Assembly (NCBI RefSeq): GCF_900176505.1
Contig: NZ_FWYB01000011.1
Span: 112,922 to 176,921 of the forward strand
Length of the DNA stretch: 64,000 nucleotides
From: Pedobacter nyackensis
Lineage (GTDB): Bacteria > Bacteroidota > Bacteroidia > Sphingobacteriales > Sphingobacteriaceae
Reading direction: 5' to 3'
A program made the position numbers and the translations under genes. The notes beneath the pieces were generated by a model. That model was not told the DNA's origin, did not search any database, and was given only the letters and a program-made list of their open reading frames with translations. Every line of letters starts with the position of its first letter. The stretch's first letter is position 1. Below are positions 8,784 to 18,377 of the stretch, one piece after another.

Positions 8784-9521
8784 ATGTCGGAAATATTAGA
8801 TGATTTTGGGTTATTTGTAATAGGAGGGGGTCCGGGAGATCCAGAATTGATTACTTTAAAAGGATATCGGGTCTTAAAAAGAGCGGAAGTGATACTTTAT
8901 GATAATTTAATCAACACAAAGCTATTAGAACTGGCTCCGAAGGATTGTAAAATGATATATGTGGGTAAACAACCTTATGGAAACTATACTCCGCAGGAAG
9001 TTATTCATGATCTGATAAAAGAATATGCCTTAACACATAAGGTGGTGGTTCGTTTGAAGGGAGGAGATCCTTTTATTTTTGGAAGAGGATACGAAGAAGT
9101 TCTTTTTGCTGAAAAACATGGGATACCAGCTCATTATATACCTGGAATCAGCAGCATGCAAGCTGGTGGGTTCAGTGGTATTCCTTTAACACATCGTGGG
9201 GTTAGCGAAAGCATGTGGATTATTACCGGTACCAAAAAAGATGGTAGTTTATCTAAAGACCTTAAGTGTGCAATCAACAGTTCTGCAACGGTTGTTATTT
9301 ATATGGGGATGAAAAAACTGGTAGAAATCGCTGGGATTTATAAGGATGCAGGGCTTGGAGATATGCCGGCAGCAATTATTCAACATGCAACATTGCCAAA
9401 TCAGAAAAAGGTTGTTTGCAAAGCTGAAGATCTTTCTATAGCTGCTGCAGAGGGTGGACTTACCTATCCTGCAATCATTATTATCGGTAAAGTAGCAGAC
9501 GCCCGGAGTTTTGAGTCCTGA
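8784..9521 (+). CDS. cobA: Uroporphyrinogen-III C-methyltransferase (SUMT)
   Basis: I use the ATG at 8784 (245 residues) rather than an in-frame TTG three codons earlier. The enzyme methylates uroporphyrinogen III twice to precorrin-2, the branch point to siroheme. Family motifs are GGGPGDPELITLKG at about 14-27, VRLKGGDPFIFGRG near residue 90, and GIPLTHRGVSES near 130. It is a single-domain SUMT; no CysG-type dehydrogenase/ferrochelatase is attached, so a SirC-like enzyme must be elsewhere. It is divergent from nirB, which needs siroheme, so co-regulation by nitrate or nitrogen state is a reasonable inference. Confidence 0.94.
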   Translation: MSEILDDFGLFVIGGGPGDPELITLKGYRVLKRAEVILYDNLINTKLLELAPKDCKMIYVGKQPYGNYTPQEVIHDLIKEYALTHKVVVRLKGGDPFIFGRGYEEVLFAEKHGIPAHYIPGISSMQAGGFSGIPLTHRGVSESMWIITGTKKDGSLSKDLKCAINSSATVVIYMGMKKLVEIAGIYKDAGLGDMPAAIIQHATLPNQKKVVCKAEDLSIAAAEGGLTYPAIIIIGKVADARSFES

Positions 9522-9631
9522 TACATTCACCGACTATTTTTCACAGTTCACCGGGGCTTTGTTTATTTCTGCCTTGTTAATCTTTTAACTGTGTGGCAGA
9601 CCCTGCATCTTTATGCTATAATTTATAAGCT

Positions 9632-9838
9632 ATGAGCACCGTGGTCTTTAAAACATCAGTACAAAACAGAATCGATATGATCGCTGTAAAACCTGTATTT
9701 AATTTGTTGTTTGGTAAGCAAAACTGGTTGTTTTCATTTGAAGACAAGTTGCTTAAAGTAATGTCGTCTGTCCCTTGTACAGACATGGTGAGGGCCATCT
9801 TAATGGAAAACGGTGTTTTATGTGAGGAGTTAACCTGA
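9632..9838 (+). CDS. Small HMA-like ferredoxin-fold protein
   Basis: This 68-residue protein starts MSTVVFKTSVQNRIDM. Its pattern (VFKTSV at the N-terminus, a central DKLLKVMSS strand, a second helix, and an ending VLCEELT) resembles small Bacteroidota proteins with a beta-alpha-beta-beta-alpha-beta fold related to heavy-metal-associated domains. It has no CxxC metal motif; its two cysteines are in VPC and VLC. It lies alone 110 bp after cobA and ends before a strong bidirectional terminator, which supports its being a real gene. The family resemblance is from memory and the function is unknown. Confidence 0.6.
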   Translation: MSTVVFKTSVQNRIDMIAVKPVFNLLFGKQNWLFSFEDKLLKVMSSVPCTDMVRAILMENGVLCEELT

Positions 9839-9860
9839 GGTAGAGAAACGGCTTATAAAG

Positions 9861-9899
9861 AAAAAGGCTCCTTATACCTATGTACAAGGAGCCTTTTTT
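9861..9899. terminator. Bidirectional intrinsic terminator
   Basis: An A-run (9861-9865), GGCTCCTT (9866-9873), a 12-nt loop, AAGGAGCC (9886-9893) and a T-run (9894-9899) form a perfect hairpin that works on either strand. It separates the convergent small HMA-like gene and the APC permease. Confidence 0.85.
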
Positions 9900-9913
9900 G
9901 ATTATTGAATATA

Positions 9914-11611
9914 TTATTTAGCTGTTACGCTACTTGCTGTAGCTGCTTTAAACACATAAAGAATAAAATGTGCAGCTGCAAAAATCAATGAGAAGTAATA
10001 TAAGCCCATATCCTTGCCATCGGTAATGTGGTGGTGAATGATGGCTACAATAACTAAAAGAACAGTTAATGCCAATCCTATGTAAGAAACTGTTTTAGTG
10101 CTTTTCATTAATGTTTCCTGTTTGTTGTCAGAAAGCAGACTGTTTTTCATACCATAGAACAGGTAAACATTTACCCCAATGATCATCCAAACCAATAAAC
10201 GTACCCAGGTATCTAATGGTAAAAATACCATCATACCTAAACAAACTGCTACACCTAATATTGGAATTAATGGAACCAAAGGCACTTTAAATGCTCTTGG
10301 CAAATCAGGCATGCGTTTTCTTAAAATAACCACACCAATACATACCAGGATAAAGGCCAATAAGGTACCTATACTGGTCATCTCGCCAACTACAGTAGCT
10401 GGTACAAATGCAGCAAATAAACTTACAAATACCATGAACAATAAATTGCTCTTTGCAGGAGTGCTGTATTTAGGGTGTACTTTTGAGAATACTTTAGGTA
10501 ATAAACCATCTTTACTCATTGAGAAGAATACCCTTGATTGTCCCAAAAGCATCACCAGGATTACTGAAGCGTAACCACCTAAAATAGCAAGGATAATCAA
10601 TTTGTTTAACCATGGAAATGCTGGTGTAACTACACCTGCAGCATCCTTAGCCCCCATGTTGTCGATCGCAACAGCAACCGGAGCGATACCATCCTGACCT
10701 TTGAAAAGATCGTAGTTGGCAACACCTGTCATTACGTGTGCAAAAAGGATATATAGTATGGTACATATAAACAAGGAAACCAGAATACCAATTGGCATAT
10801 CTCTCTTAGGATTCTTTGCCTCTTGTGCAGCTGTCGAAACCGCGTCAAAGCCGATATAGGCAAAGAATACAATTCCGGCGGCTCGTATTACACCTCCCCA
10901 TCCGTGTGTAAACACGCTCTCATGACCAGGCTTGTCGCCAGGGATAAAATATGGAGTATAGTTCTCTGTGTTGATGTATTTCCATCCTAATAATATAAAT
11001 ATGAAAACAATCACCACTTTAATGGCTACAATAAGTCCGTTTATAAAAGCCGATTCGCTCGTTCCTCTGATCAATACAAAGGACATTAAGACAATGATAA
11101 ATACCGCAGGTAAGTTAAACATCCCTGAAACCACCGTGCCATCTAACAAGGTAGCATGCTCAAAAGGCGACATCGTTACTTGTGGAGGGAGATGAAGGTC
11201 GTAATAACCCAAAAACTTGACCAGATACCTGCTCCAGCTAATGGATACTGTTGCAGCTCCCAAAGCATACTCTAACACTAAATCCCAACCAATTACCCAG
11301 GCTACAAATTCGCCCATCGTTGCATACGAATAGGTATAGGCACTACCAGCTACCGGGATCATTGATGCAAACTCAGCATAGCATAAGCCAGCAAAAGCAC
11401 AGCCTATAGCTGCAATAATAAATGATATGGTGATGGCAGGACCAGCGTTGTTGGCTGCTGCAGAACCTGTAATGGAGAAAAGTCCGGCTCCGATGATGGC
11501 GCCAATACCTAAAGCAACCAGGTTTACCGGCCCAAGTGTTCTTTTTAGCGTTCCCTCACCGCTCTCTGCAGCTTCCATGGTGAGTAAGTCAATAGACTTT
11601 CTAAAATTCAT
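9914..11611 (-). CDS. APC-family amino acid permease (cationic amino acid transporter type)
   Basis: This 565-residue inner-membrane protein has 12 to 14 hydrophobic segments. The first helix carries the APC signature GIGAIIGAGLFSITG, and the segment AGLCYAEFASMIPVAGSAY is typical of CAT/YfnA-like permeases. The C-terminal extra helices (about 475-560) also fit that group. It probably imports amino acids with protons; the substrate cannot be read from the sequence. It is a single-gene unit bounded by a terminator on each side. Confidence 0.85.
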   Translation of the reverse strand: MNFRKSIDLLTMEAAESGEGTLKRTLGPVNLVALGIGAIIGAGLFSITGSAAANNAGPAITISFIIAAIGCAFAGLCYAEFASMIPVAGSAYTYSYATMGEFVAWVIGWDLVLEYALGAATVSISWSRYLVKFLGYYDLHLPPQVTMSPFEHATLLDGTVVSGMFNLPAVFIIVLMSFVLIRGTSESAFINGLIVAIKVVIVFIFILLGWKYINTENYTPYFIPGDKPGHESVFTHGWGGVIRAAGIVFFAYIGFDAVSTAAQEAKNPKRDMPIGILVSLFICTILYILFAHVMTGVANYDLFKGQDGIAPVAVAIDNMGAKDAAGVVTPAFPWLNKLIILAILGGYASVILVMLLGQSRVFFSMSKDGLLPKVFSKVHPKYSTPAKSNLLFMVFVSLFAAFVPATVVGEMTSIGTLLAFILVCIGVVILRKRMPDLPRAFKVPLVPLIPILGVAVCLGMMVFLPLDTWVRLLVWMIIGVNVYLFYGMKNSLLSDNKQETLMKSTKTVSYIGLALTVLLVIVAIIHHHITDGKDMGLYYFSLIFAAAHFILYVFKAATASSVTAK

Positions 11612-11716
11612 AATTTGTGGTTTAGTTTAATAAGTTAGTTTTTGTAATGGTGATTAATTTGGATAATCTTTTTCAGCTGCACATTAATGCAAAATTCATA
11701 ATTATCATATGATTGT

Positions 11717-11724
11717 CAAACCTA
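11717..11724 (-). promoter_or_regulatory. Possible -7 box for the APC permease
   Basis: The minus strand reads TAGGTTTG (11724-11717), an exact TAnnTTTG match, between the hppA terminator and the permease start. No TTTG was found at the -33 distance, so support is partial. The leader would be about 100 nt. Confidence 0.4.
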
Positions 11725-11740
11725 AAGAAAATATATCTAA

Positions 11741-11776
11741 AAATAAAAGGGATTTTTTTTAGAAATCCCTTTTATT
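11741..11776 (-). terminator. Intrinsic terminator after hppA
   Basis: A perfect 15-bp stem, AAATAAAAGGGATTT (11741-11755) paired with AAATCCCTTTTATTT (11762-11776), lies 19 bp beyond the hppA stop codon and is followed by T-rich sequence on the minus strand. Confidence 0.75.
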
Positions 11777-11794
11777 TTTTAACAATATTGTTAA

Positions 11795-14098
11795 CTATCG
11801 GATGGTAACGGTGGTATCTTTCACACTTTGAATCGTTTCGGTCACTGAAATGACTTTTGTAGGAATACCCGGAGCAGCTATAATCTCGATTTGCTTTAAA
11901 TATGCTTTAACCTTTGCTTTGTCTGAAGCACTTACGGCAATATATGGTGCAATAACCAGTGAAACGATCGACATCAATTTGATGAGGATGTTCATTGAAG
12001 GACCTGAAGTATCTTTAAACGGATCACCAACAGTATCTCCGGTTACGGAAGCCTTATGCGGTTCTGATTTTTTATAATGCATCTCTCCATTGATGGATAC
12101 ACCTTTTTCAAATGATTTCTTGGCGTTATCCCATGCGCCACCGGCGTTCGACTGGAAAATTCCCATCAATACGCCCGAAACAGTAACGCCTGCCAATAAA
12201 CCACCTAATATCTCGGCTGAGCTTACTAAAGGAAAAACTCCTTTGAACCCAAAGCCAACAATGATCGGAACCAGCAATGCAATAGCGCCTGGCAGCATCA
12301 TTTCACGGATAGAAGCTTTAGTAGAGATGGCTACACATTTTTCATACTCAGGTTTAGCTTTATATTCCATAATTCCGGGGATTTCGCGGAACTGACGACG
12401 AACTTCCTGTACCATGTCCATAGCGGCTTTACCAACTGCTGCAATACATAGGGCCGAGAAAATGAAAGGAATCATGGCGCCTACAAACAGACCCGCTAAA
12501 ACCGGGGCCTTATAAATGTCAATAGCATCGATACCGGCAACACCTACAAAGGCAGCAAATAGCGCCAATGAAGTTAATGCCGCAGAAGCAATCGCAAATC
12601 CTTTACCTGTAGCGGCTGTCGTATTACCAACGGCATCCAGGTTATCGGTGCGTTCACGTACTTCCGGAGGGAGTTGACTCATTTCGGCAATACCACCGGC
12701 ATTATCAGCAATTGGTCCGAAAGCATCGATAGCCAGTTGCATCGCAGTAGTAGCCATCATACCTGCTGCGGCGATCGCCACTCCGTATAAACCTGCAAAG
12801 GCATAAGAGAAAATGATACCACCAGCTAAAACCAGGATAGGGGCAACAGTTGATTTCATGCCCACAGATAAACCACCAATGATGTTGGTGGCATGACCTG
12901 TTCCCGATTGCTGGATAATTGAATTAACAGGGCCTTTACCCATAGCCGTATAATACTCAGTAATGATACTCATTAAAGTACCTACCACTAAGCCTACAAT
13001 GATGGAACAGTATACGTCCAGATTGGTAAAGCTAACGCCACGCAAATGTAAATGCGAGGGCAGCATGGCCATCACCACAAAATAAGAAGCAATGGCGGTA
13101 ATCAGGATGGATCCCCAGTTGCCTAAGTTCAGGGCTGTCTGCACGTTTGAATCTTCGCCTTTAATGCGAACAAACCAGGTGCCTATGATAGAAAACAGAA
13201 TTCCTAACCCGCAGATCACCATCGGTAGTAAAACGGGAGAAAAACCATTCAGGTTGTCTACTGCAACTCCATTTAATTTATCCACTACAATTTCTTGTCC
13301 CAGTACCATCGTTGCGAGAATGGTGGCTACGTATGAGCCGAACAAATCGGCACCCATACCGGCTACGTCACCTACGTTATCACCCACGTTATCGGCAATT
13401 GTAGCAGGATTACGCACATCATCCTCAGGGATGCCTGCTTCAACCTTACCTACTAAATCGGCGCCCACATCGGCTGCTTTGGTATAAATACCACCACCAA
13501 CACGAGCAAATAAGGCTATTGATTCAGCACCTAGCGAAAAACCAGTCAGCACTTCAATCGCTGTTCTCATTTCTGTACTGTTGGCTTCAACTACATTAAA
13601 TATCTGAAGGAAAACGATGAATAAACCTCCCAAACCTAAAATGGCCAAGCCGGCAACACCAAGTCCCATCACAGTACCACCGGTAAAAGATACCTTCAGT
13701 GCTTGTTTTAAGCTTGTTCTTGCCGCTTGTGTAGTGCGAACGTTTGCCTTGGTTGCGGCTTTCATCCCAATATATCCCGCTGTTGCAGAAAATACGGCTC
13801 CAATAATAAAGGCAATAGCAATGATCCAGCTGGAATGCAAGGGTATCCCGTTTATTTCATGTACCGTTCCGGAATAAGCCAATATAGCTGCGGTAAATAC
13901 CACAAAAATACTTAGCACCTTCCATTCGGCTTTTAAAAAAGCCATGGCACCATCGGCAATATAGCCGGCCAGTTCCTGCATATTCGCATCACCTGCATCT
14001 TGTTTGTTTACCCATGCGCTCTTAATAGCCATTACCAGAATACCCACTAAGCCCATTGCTGGGATCATGTAAATTAAATTGTTTTGTAAAAACTCCAT
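11795..14098 (-). CDS. hppA: K+-dependent membrane-bound ion-pumping pyrophosphatase
   Basis: This 767-residue protein with about 16 membrane segments couples pyrophosphate hydrolysis to pumping of H+ and/or Na+. The substrate-binding signature is DVGADLVGKVEAGIPEDD, followed by NPATIADNVGDNVGDVAGMG. The motif GNTTAATGKG carries alanine at the position where K+-independent enzymes have lysine, so by family rules it is K+-dependent. Bacteroidota members often pump Na+ as well, but the gate residues were not assigned here. It stands alone, with a promoter-like site upstream and a terminator downstream. Confidence 0.93.
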   Translation of the reverse strand: MEFLQNNLIYMIPAMGLVGILVMAIKSAWVNKQDAGDANMQELAGYIADGAMAFLKAEWKVLSIFVVFTAAILAYSGTVHEINGIPLHSSWIIAIAFIIGAVFSATAGYIGMKAATKANVRTTQAARTSLKQALKVSFTGGTVMGLGVAGLAILGLGGLFIVFLQIFNVVEANSTEMRTAIEVLTGFSLGAESIALFARVGGGIYTKAADVGADLVGKVEAGIPEDDVRNPATIADNVGDNVGDVAGMGADLFGSYVATILATMVLGQEIVVDKLNGVAVDNLNGFSPVLLPMVICGLGILFSIIGTWFVRIKGEDSNVQTALNLGNWGSILITAIASYFVVMAMLPSHLHLRGVSFTNLDVYCSIIVGLVVGTLMSIITEYYTAMGKGPVNSIIQQSGTGHATNIIGGLSVGMKSTVAPILVLAGGIIFSYAFAGLYGVAIAAAGMMATTAMQLAIDAFGPIADNAGGIAEMSQLPPEVRERTDNLDAVGNTTAATGKGFAIASAALTSLALFAAFVGVAGIDAIDIYKAPVLAGLFVGAMIPFIFSALCIAAVGKAAMDMVQEVRRQFREIPGIMEYKAKPEYEKCVAISTKASIREMMLPGAIALLVPIIVGFGFKGVFPLVSSAEILGGLLAGVTVSGVLMGIFQSNAGGAWDNAKKSFEKGVSINGEMHYKKSEPHKASVTGDTVGDPFKDTSGPSMNILIKLMSIVSLVIAPYIAVSASDKAKVKAYLKQIEIIAAPGIPTKVISVTETIQSVKDTTVTIR

Positions 14099-14200
14099 AC
14101 TTTAATTCTTCTCGTTTAGGTTGTTTAATTTTTTCGTTTGGTTTTGCATATTCGTGATCCGCGGTGGTTCTTGATGCGTTTTTTCAAATAGGCTTTACAA

Positions 14201-14231
14201 CAAAAATAGTTGTGTATATGTAATTAACAAA
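14201..14231 (-). promoter_or_regulatory. Predicted promoter of hppA
   Basis: On the minus strand TTTG (14231-14228), a 19-bp spacer and TATTTTTG (14208-14201) match the Bacteroidetes -33/-7 consensus. The start would be near 14195, about 95 nt ahead of the hppA ATG. Confidence 0.6.
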
Positions 14232-14739
14232 TTTTTAATCAATTGATTGCTAACCTTTTTTTAAAATATAATCCATTGCGCATTTTTTTGCATTTGGGGC
14301 CACTTTTTATTTTACAGCTGCTTCATTTTAAAAAGAGGAAAATATTTTATTGAATATGAGTTTAATTGCCGTTTGGGGCGTCAAGTGTTCTGATTCCGTG
14401 AGTATCTGGTTGATATCAAGTCAAGGTGTCCTTTGACCAGGTTCTTAGTACCAAAGGAGGAAAAAAGGCGGTTCATAGGATGTTTAAAGGAGGTTCGTAG
14501 GGCCTGTAGACCTTTGAATAGCCTTTGAGTAACCTATGATGGACCTAAATTTAAAACGCTGTAATAGGAGGAAAGTAGAAGGCGTGGTAAGGTATGCCTT
14601 ATGCCGTTATCCGACAAAAAATATATTGGTTTTAGCAGACAATACTGATTTTTAAATATCTTAGCGCCTAGGGATGTGCCTCCTGATTTCGATTTGAGAG
14701 ATAAAAACCCTGGAAAACCAACCAAATTAAACCAAAAAA
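14232..14739. other. Long spacer with imperfect short repeats, no gene recognised
   Basis: No convincing ORF or RNA gene is visible. The middle is richer in G than the flanks and holds imperfect direct repeats: GGCGGTTCATAGG (14467-14479) and GGAGGTTCGTAGG (14489-14501), and CCTTTGAATAG (14511-14521) next to CCTTTGAGTAA (14522-14532). A weak -7-like TATCTTAG lies at 14657-14664, 76 bp before the next gene. The spacer could hold a decayed gene or a structured leader. Confidence 0.4.
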
Positions 14740-16209
14740 ATGGAGAAAGAAAATCAGGATAGCTCTTTTAAAAGAGAGCTTGGGCTTTTAGATGGTACAA
14801 TGCTTGTCGTTGGATCAATGATAGGTTCAGGGATATTTATTGTAAGTGCAGATATTACACGAAATGTGGGGAGTGCCGGATGGCTGATAGCCGTATGGGT
14901 AATCACCGGGCTGATGACCATGACTGCTGCTATAAGTTATGGAGAATTGAGCGGTATGTATCCAAAGGCTGGCGGTCAGTATGTTTATCTTAAAGAATCT
15001 TACAACAAATTGATTGCCTTTTTATATGGCTGGAGTTTTTTTGCGGTGATACAAACAGGTACTATAGCGGCAGTAGGGGTTGCTTTCTCCAAATTTGCAG
15101 CTTACCTGATTCCGGCATTGAGTGAAGACAATAAACTGCTTCAGATACAGACAGGGCTTGATAGTTGTAATAGTCCAACCTATTTTTCTGTAAGTTCTGC
15201 GCAGATCATGTCTATAGCGATTATAGCATTACTTACCTATTCCAATACCCGTGGTGTAAAAGGCGGAAAATGGATTCAGAATATTTTTACCTCCACCAAA
15301 TTACTCGCGCTTTTCGGTTTGATTATCGCAGGTTTTGTCATGTTTAAGCCGGAAGTATGGAATGCTAACTGGACCAATACCTGGATGGCAACAAAGGCTG
15401 CGTTAGTAGATAGCTGTAACCCTGCTGCAGGATTCAGTGTAACCCCAATTGCCGGAACTGCCTTGTTGGGTGGTATTGCTGCCGCTATGGTAGGTTCTGT
15501 TTTTAGTAGTGATGCCTGGAACAACGTGACCTTTATCGCAGGTGAAATGAAAAACCCGAAAAGAAATATAGGGCTTAGTCTGTTCCTGGGGACACTTATT
15601 GTGACTATTATCTATGTATGTGCCAACCTGGTCTACCTTGCGGTGTTACCTATGGATGAAATAGCACATGCTACAAAGGATAGGGTGGCCGTAACAGCTT
15701 CTACAGTTATTTTTGGCGGTATGGGTACAGCATTGATTGCTGTGATGATCATGATCTCAACCTTTGGCTGTAACAATGGTCTCATACTTGCTGGCTCAAG
15801 GGTATATTATACCATGGCGCAAGATGGTTTATTCTTTAAAAGTGCTGGAAAATTAAACAAGCATGGTGTACCGCAATGGGCACTTTGGGCACAATGTCTG
15901 GTTGCCGCGATTCTTTGCCTCAGTGGTAAGTATGGCGATCTGCTGGATATGATCTCCTTTGTTGTAGTTATATTTTATGTACTTACTATCGGTGGTATTT
16001 TTATTCTCCGGAAAAGATTACCCCACGCTGAGCGTCCGTACAAAGCATTTGGCTATCCGCTGTTGCCGGCCATATATATTGTTCTGGGAATTAGTTTCTG
16101 TCTTTTGTTAATCTGGTTCAAACCACAGTTTACCTGGCCGGGACTTATTATCGTGCTTATCGGAATACCGATTTATTATTTAACCCGACCAAAGGAAATA
16201 GTTCAGTAG
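14740..16209 (+). CDS. APC-family amino acid permease (LAT/SLC7-like)
   Basis: This 489-residue inner-membrane protein has about 12 hydrophobic segments. Helix 1 contains VGSMIGSGIFIVSADI, the APC signature, and GGQYVYLKESYNKLIAFLYGW is typical of the LAT/basic amino acid antiporter group. It may exchange or import amino acids; the substrate is unknown. It is only distantly like the permease at 9914-11611 (no CAT-type C-terminal helices). It ends 13 bp from the convergent helicase gene. Confidence 0.84.
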   Translation: MEKENQDSSFKRELGLLDGTMLVVGSMIGSGIFIVSADITRNVGSAGWLIAVWVITGLMTMTAAISYGELSGMYPKAGGQYVYLKESYNKLIAFLYGWSFFAVIQTGTIAAVGVAFSKFAAYLIPALSEDNKLLQIQTGLDSCNSPTYFSVSSAQIMSIAIIALLTYSNTRGVKGGKWIQNIFTSTKLLALFGLIIAGFVMFKPEVWNANWTNTWMATKAALVDSCNPAAGFSVTPIAGTALLGGIAAAMVGSVFSSDAWNNVTFIAGEMKNPKRNIGLSLFLGTLIVTIIYVCANLVYLAVLPMDEIAHATKDRVAVTASTVIFGGMGTALIAVMIMISTFGCNNGLILAGSRVYYTMAQDGLFFKSAGKLNKHGVPQWALWAQCLVAAILCLSGKYGDLLDMISFVVVIFYVLTIGGIFILRKRLPHAERPYKAFGYPLLPAIYIVLGISFCLLLIWFKPQFTWPGLIIVLIGIPIYYLTRPKEIVQ

Positions 16210-16222
16210 AGCGGAAAACGCT

Positions 16223-18136
16223 TTAAAACAATTGGAGGTTTATAGTTGGTTGATCATTGGCTTGTGCGTTTGACTTCGTGCTTTTAGGGGCTTTATGTTT
16301 ACTGATCCAGTCTGTATAATCAGTCGGTTTAATTGGTTCTTTCAATAAACCTCCGGCGTACTGCATCAACACCATCCTGGTCTCAATCACCTGTCTGTAT
16401 TTTTGCATCAGGTGTTGCAGTTGTTGCTGGATTTTGTTTTTTGGTTTAACCCTTATGTTCTTATTGAGTTGATTGATGAGTTGCAGGTTGAGCTCTTTGC
16501 TGAAATAGGTGATGGCCGATTCAATTCTGGCTTGCAATGCCTGTTGATCTTTAAAGCCAGTTTGTTGATGTAATTGTTTTACCTGGGTTTGGAAGCGGTC
16601 TGACAAGCCCAACAGATCATTAACTGATTTGTTGAGTTGCGCCAGTAAAGATTTGAATTCAGGAAGTATTGATTTGACAACCTCGGGGTTGGAGGCCATG
16701 GTCTCCAATCCGCTATAGATGCGACTGAAGGAGAAGTGATCCAGTACCAATTGAAGGATAAACCTTTCTTGCTCTTGAACCAAAATATTGTCCAACTCTT
16801 CTTCTTTCGACGGCTTCATGTAATTAATTACCTCTGTATTCGATCTTAAACTATCGGTACTGATCTTTGATTTTAAGATCAATCCGTTAAGTGTTCTAAC
16901 ACGACTTAAAGCCACATAAACCTGTCCGGCAACAAATGATTTCCCAGCATCAATAATGGCACTGTCGAATGTTAAACCCTGACTTTTATGAATGGTTACT
17001 GCCCAGGCTAATTTAATCGGGTATTGCGAAAACTCTCCTACTTGCTGCTGTACAATGGCTTCTTCGGTATCAGTTCTGTATTCGAAGGACTGCCAGGAGG
17101 TTTTTTCCAGCAGCAAATCTTCTTCTTGTGGAAAGGAGATATAGATTTCTCCCTCTCTAACAGATTTTACCTTGCCAATTTTTCCATTGTAGAATTTCCG
17201 GTTTTCGCCCGTATCGTTCTTGATGAACATGATCTGGGCACCTTCTTTCAGCTTCAGACTTTGCTCGGCCTGTAAACCAAATTCTCTGAACTCGCCACTC
17301 ACTTCGCCTTCAAAGGTATATTCAGTACCCGAGAGTTCGTCCAACTTTTCCTTGTTGATGGTATTGGCTTCGGCATTGTGCGAAGTGATGATAATGGGAC
17401 TTACCTCATCCGGATTATTGTATTCCGAATTGTATCTTTTATTTAATAGGGCCAGACCGGTTTCGTTGATCTGGTTGTTTCTGATATCATTTAATATATT
17501 GATGAACTCCGGTTCAGTTTGACGGAACACGGTTGTCAGCTCTATTTGCAAAACTGGATTTCTGCGGATGACCAGGGCATCAAAAAAATAAGGAGAAGGG
17601 TACGCTTTACTTAAAAAGGCCCAGTCTTCTCTTTTTGTTACCGGAGGTAATTGGTACAGATCGCCGATAAGCAGTAATTGTACACCACCAAACGGGGCAT
17701 TGTTTTTTCTTACGCTACGTAATATGGCATCGATCACATCCAATAAATCGGAGCGTACCATTGATACCTCATCAATTACCAGTAGCGCCAGTTCATTAAA
17801 AAGACTTATCTTTTCTCTGCTATAGCTTAAATCGGAAACCATCGATTGAATGGATAGTATTCCTGATTGCAGGTTTTCCAGACTAATGTCGCCTGGAAAG
17901 AAGGAGCCTGGAGGCAATTGGAAAAATGAGTTGATGGTAGTGCCCTTGGCATTCATCGCTGCAACTCCTGTTGGCGCAATAATGGCCATCTTTTTCGAGC
18001 TGGTTTCTTTGATCCGTTTAAGTAGCGTTGTTTTCCCTGTACCGGCTTTTCCGGTCAGGAAAATATTCCTGTTCGTATACTCAATGAAAGAAAGGACCTT
18101 GTCGAAAATTGAATTGGAAGAACCGCCATTACTCAT
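16223..18136 (-). CDS. PIF1/RecD-like superfamily 1 DNA helicase
   Basis: This 637-residue protein has Walker A TGKAGTGKTTLL (residues 28-39), IAPTGVAAMNAKGTTINSFF (motif Ia region), Walker B LVIDEVSMV (about 116-124), IGDLYQLPPV (motif III), and WAVTIHKSQGLTFD with YVALSRVR near the C-terminal helicase core. These are the motifs of 5'-3' PIF1/RecD2-type helicases. About 190 C-terminal residues beyond the core are helical and glutamine-rich, as in Bacteroidota members annotated as AAA/HRDC helicases. A role in replication-fork or recombination repair is inferred. A TAnnTTTG-like TAAATTTG lies only 5 bp before the ATG, without a -33 box. Confidence 0.87.
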   Translation of the reverse strand: MSNGGSSNSIFDKVLSFIEYTNRNIFLTGKAGTGKTTLLKRIKETSSKKMAIIAPTGVAAMNAKGTTINSFFQLPPGSFFPGDISLENLQSGILSIQSMVSDLSYSREKISLFNELALLVIDEVSMVRSDLLDVIDAILRSVRKNNAPFGGVQLLLIGDLYQLPPVTKREDWAFLSKAYPSPYFFDALVIRRNPVLQIELTTVFRQTEPEFINILNDIRNNQINETGLALLNKRYNSEYNNPDEVSPIIITSHNAEANTINKEKLDELSGTEYTFEGEVSGEFREFGLQAEQSLKLKEGAQIMFIKNDTGENRKFYNGKIGKVKSVREGEIYISFPQEEDLLLEKTSWQSFEYRTDTEEAIVQQQVGEFSQYPIKLAWAVTIHKSQGLTFDSAIIDAGKSFVAGQVYVALSRVRTLNGLILKSKISTDSLRSNTEVINYMKPSKEEELDNILVQEQERFILQLVLDHFSFSRIYSGLETMASNPEVVKSILPEFKSLLAQLNKSVNDLLGLSDRFQTQVKQLHQQTGFKDQQALQARIESAITYFSKELNLQLINQLNKNIRVKPKNKIQQQLQHLMQKYRQVIETRMVLMQYAGGLLKEPIKPTDYTDWISKHKAPKSTKSNAQANDQPTINLQLF

Positions 18137-18289
18137 GCAGCAAATTTAATTGAATTTTTTGCTGTTGTGCCTATTGTTGAAATGTTTGTAATTGTGGATT
18201 TAATTCGTTTGTAGCAAGTGGTTATCTGACAGTTGTTTACTCGGAAAAGTCGATTATTGTAACAATAAATAACATATTGCTCATAAAAA

Positions 18290-18297
18290 TAACTTTG
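18290..18297 (+). promoter_or_regulatory. Possible -7 box for the gene at 18378
   Basis: TAACTTTG matches TAnnTTTG exactly, 80 bp before the ATG at 18378. A TTG lies only 10 bp upstream and no -33 box is correctly spaced, so support is partial. Confidence 0.4.
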
Positions 18298-18377
18298 TAT
18301 CCGCCACCAAGATGTTAATAAATTCAGGAAAATTAATTAGATTTGCTAAAAATAGTAGTATTACTGATATTTAGCCG

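Noticed and set aside
14534..14725. Minus-strand 63-codon frame in the spacer before the permease
   Set aside because: Composition is unlike a protein, with no start context or family signal. It is treated as non-coding.
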